Source: Bacillota bacterium (GTDB lineage: Bacteria > Bacillota_C > Negativicutes > Sporomusales > Sporomusaceae). Taken from it: 7,844 nucleotides of DNA. The stretch lies in contig JAEZQV010000269.1 of NCBI GenBank assembly GCA_023441125.1, positions 1 to 7,844 of the forward strand. The letters run 5' to 3'. The notes beneath the pieces were generated by a model. The model searched no databases. It was not told the DNA's origin and worked only from the letters and a program-made list of their open reading frames with translations. Positions 6,952-7,844 of the stretch are shown in pieces. Within the stretch, counting starts at the first letter, position 1; every line of letters starts with the position of its first letter. Position numbers and translations under genes: made by a program.

Positions 6952-6981
6952 ATTATCCATTCTTTTTAGTATAAAAGTCAA
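6952..6981 (-). promoter_or_regulatory. Candidate sigma-A promoter of the XRE/cyclase/chemoreceptor operon
   Basis: On the minus strand, TTGACT (6976-6981) and GATAAT (6952-6957) each match the sigma-A consensus at five of six bases and are separated by 18 nt. Transcription would start near 6945, giving a leader of about 90 nt that holds the palindrome at 6911 and the GC-rich hairpin at 6875. Confidence 0.6.
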
Positions 6982-6994
6982 TACTTATCCGTAT

Positions 6995-7000
6995 TATAAT
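6995..7000 (+). promoter_or_regulatory. Candidate -10 element of the plus-strand XRE gene
   Basis: A perfect TATAAT lies 58 nt before the ATG at 7059. The hexamer 17 nt upstream (TAAAAG, 6972-6977) is a poor -35 and overlaps the -35 of the opposing promoter, so the two promoters probably interfere. Confidence 0.45.
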
Positions 7001-7058
7001 GAGAAAATGTATCTATGTTACACTGGTTATACGAATTCATATTAAAGGAGTATAGTTC

Positions 7059-7373
7059 ATGGATATAGGACAAAGAATTAAAAATATGCGCCAAAGTCAA
7101 AACATTAGCATGAACCGTTTTGCGCAAATATGCGATGTCTCGCAAGCAAATTTAAGCCGTATCGAAACAGGCCGGCAACAACCTGCGTTTGATACTTTAG
7201 AAAGAATCATAACAGCTTTGGGCTTTACCCTTGCTGAATTTTTTTCCACCGATGAACCCGACCTAGAACCTGACACCATGCTGCTGTTAAATATCATCCG
7301 CACGCTGACTCCCGAACAAAGCCGGGCCCTGCGGATATTTTTGCAGAAAATGAAAAGTGAATCGGTATATTGA
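7059..7373 (+). CDS. XRE-family transcriptional regulator with helical C-terminal extension
   Basis: A 104-residue protein. Residues about 4-62 are a Cro/CI-type helix-turn-helix: ISMNRFAQICDVSQANLSRI carries helix 2, the turn and the recognition helix, followed by ETGRQQPAFDTLERI and TLAEFF. After an acidic linker (TDEPDLEPD), residues about 73-100 form a probable amphipathic helical segment that could dimerise. No metal or ligand site is visible. The ATG is 8 nt after AAAGGAG (7044-7050). The gene is more AT-rich than the cyclase operon opposite it and is monocistronic, ending in the terminator at 7450-7484. Sharing a promoter region with the divergent XRE gene suggests it controls itself, the opposite operon, or both; this is not proven. 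Confidence 0.92.
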   Translation: MDIGQRIKNMRQSQNISMNRFAQICDVSQANLSRIETGRQQPAFDTLERIITALGFTLAEFFSTDEPDLEPDTMLLLNIIRTLTPEQSRALRIFLQKMKSESVY

Positions 7374-7417
7374 GGCCTATAATACTTATTATGGCAGTCA
7401 CTCTGGTGCGCTTCAAT

Positions 7418-7429
7418 CTCCCGCGGGAG
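7418..7429. repeat. Perfect 12-bp palindrome CTCCCGCGGGAG
   Basis: A GC-rich perfect palindrome in the 3' untranslated part of the plus-strand XRE gene, 20 nt before the terminator. It has no T-tract, so it is not itself a terminator. It could be a protein-binding site or a small RNA hairpin. Confidence 0.4.
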
Positions 7430-7449
7430 CATTTGTCCGCAGAAATGAG

Positions 7450-7491
7450 AACAGGGTACTATCCCGTCAGGATAGTACCCTGTTTATTTTT
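7450..7491 (+). terminator. Strong rho-independent terminator after the plus-strand XRE gene
   Basis: A perfect 15-bp stem (7450-7464 with 7470-7484) with a CGTCA loop is followed by a T-rich tail (TATTTTTT). It separates the XRE gene from the gene starting at 7579. Confidence 0.92.
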
Positions 7492-7551
7492 TACAGTATT
7501 AGGCAGGATTCGTTCGGTAGATGTCAAAATAACATTAATGTTCCGATAGCG

Positions 7552-7558
7552 TGTCGAA
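7552..7558 (+). promoter_or_regulatory. Candidate Spo0A box (TGTCGAA)
   Basis: An exact match to the Spo0A-binding heptamer, 20 nt before the ATG at 7579. A one-mismatch copy, TGTCAAA, lies at 7522-7528. A 7-bp match can occur by chance, so regulation by Spo0A is a hypothesis. The location in a 5' regulatory region supports it. Confidence 0.4.
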
Positions 7559-7578
7559 AGTGAAAGTGAGGGTAATTT

Positions 7579-7844
7579 ATGCGAAAATATAAATTTGACT
7601 GGGATTTGCTGGGGGACATTAAAGCCGGCCGCCCCAACCTGGGGCCGATGGTGGGAACGGATATCTACCGGCTGATGCAGTTTTGTTTCCGCGATGTTCT
7701 GGAAGAAGCATATGGATCGCAGACTGCGGATGAGATATTCTTTAAAGCCGGATTGCTGGCGGGAAATCAATATTATCAGCATGTGCTTGCGGCTAACAGG
7801 ACATTCGCCGATTTCAGCGACTTTATCAAAGCGCTGCAGGCCGA
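7579..7844 (+). CDS. V4R-like (4-vinyl reductase/hydrocarbon-binding-type) domain protein, N-terminal part, 3' truncated
   Basis: The frame is open from ATG 7579 to the window end (88 complete codons). The start is 5 nt after a modest GAGGGT ribosome-binding site (7568-7573). The sequence begins MRKYKFDWDLLGDIKAGRPN, then carries LGPMVGTDIYRLMQF, FRDVLEEAYG and FFKAGLLAGNQYYQHVL. The pattern of YRLM, RDVLxxxYG and AGxxAG segments is like V4R-type small-molecule-binding domains as I remember them. In clostridia such domains can stand alone or be fused to a signalling output such as GGDEF, but the C-terminus is outside the window, so the full architecture is unknown. A candidate Spo0A box and a terminator separate it from the XRE gene, so it is probably its own transcription unit. 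That the gene is real is firm; the family call is moderate. Confidence 0.75.
   Translation, partial: MRKYKFDWDLLGDIKAGRPNLGPMVGTDIYRLMQFCFRDVLEEAYGSQTADEIFFKAGLLAGNQYYQHVLAANRTFADFSDFIKALQA

Noticed and set aside
6615..7373. Toxin-antitoxin or prophage immunity module based on the XRE pair
   Set aside because: No toxin-like small gene or phage gene is adjacent. Each XRE gene is linked instead to a signalling operon or stands alone with its own terminator.
7459..7782. Minus-strand 107-residue frame at the right edge
   Set aside because: It overlaps the terminator stem and the V4R-like gene, has no ribosome-binding site, and shows no recognisable domain.

Overview
The window most likely comes from a spore-forming, Gram-negative-type Firmicute of the Negativicutes/Sporomusaceae kind (Sporomusa, Pelosinus and relatives). 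This is an inference from style rather than from a marker gene. The ribosome-binding sites are strong and Bacillota-like (AAGGAGG, AGGAGGTGAT), GTG and TTG starts are used, there is a candidate Spo0A box, and the GC content is middling to high with AT-rich intergenic regions. Nearly every gene is a signalling protein: phosphorelay, cyclic-di-GMP turnover, chemotaxis or transcription control.

Left part (1-2085, + strand). The window opens inside a hybrid sensor kinase. Its last visible residues are the end of the kinase ATPase domain, followed by a receiver domain and a degenerate HPt-like tail. A stand-alone receiver protein follows, with its ribosome-binding site overlapping the kinase stop codon, and the pair ends in a hairpin terminator. 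Next comes an HD-domain phosphohydrolase that appears to start at a TTG codon behind a near-perfect Shine-Dalgarno sequence, with competing hairpins in its leader.

Middle (2281-3563). A YuxH-type EAL-HDOD protein keeps most EAL active-site residues but has lost the canonical loop 6. It ends at a 20-bp, A/T-flanked hairpin that can serve as a bidirectional terminator for this gene and the convergent chemoreceptor gene.

Minus-strand operon (6854 down to 3586). A small XRE-family regulator, a membrane diguanylate cyclase (GGDEF intact, inhibitory-site Arg replaced by Gln) and a dCache-type chemoreceptor are closely spaced and probably cotranscribed. Their likely promoter lies in an AT-rich divergent region shared with a second, + strand XRE regulator (7059-7373), which ends in its own strong terminator.

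Right edge. A V4R-like gene starts at 7579 and runs out of the window; a consensus-like Spo0A box lies just before it.

The reading that best ties the window together is a local control unit. A cyclase and a chemoreceptor are made together under a pair of divergent XRE regulators, next to an EAL-HDOD protein and a kinase/receiver phosphorelay. Each component belongs to a known family. What may be new is the XRE-GGDEF-chemoreceptor arrangement and the unusual active-site variants. No mobile element, CRISPR array, tRNA or rRNA was seen, and no stretch over 300 bases lacks a gene.
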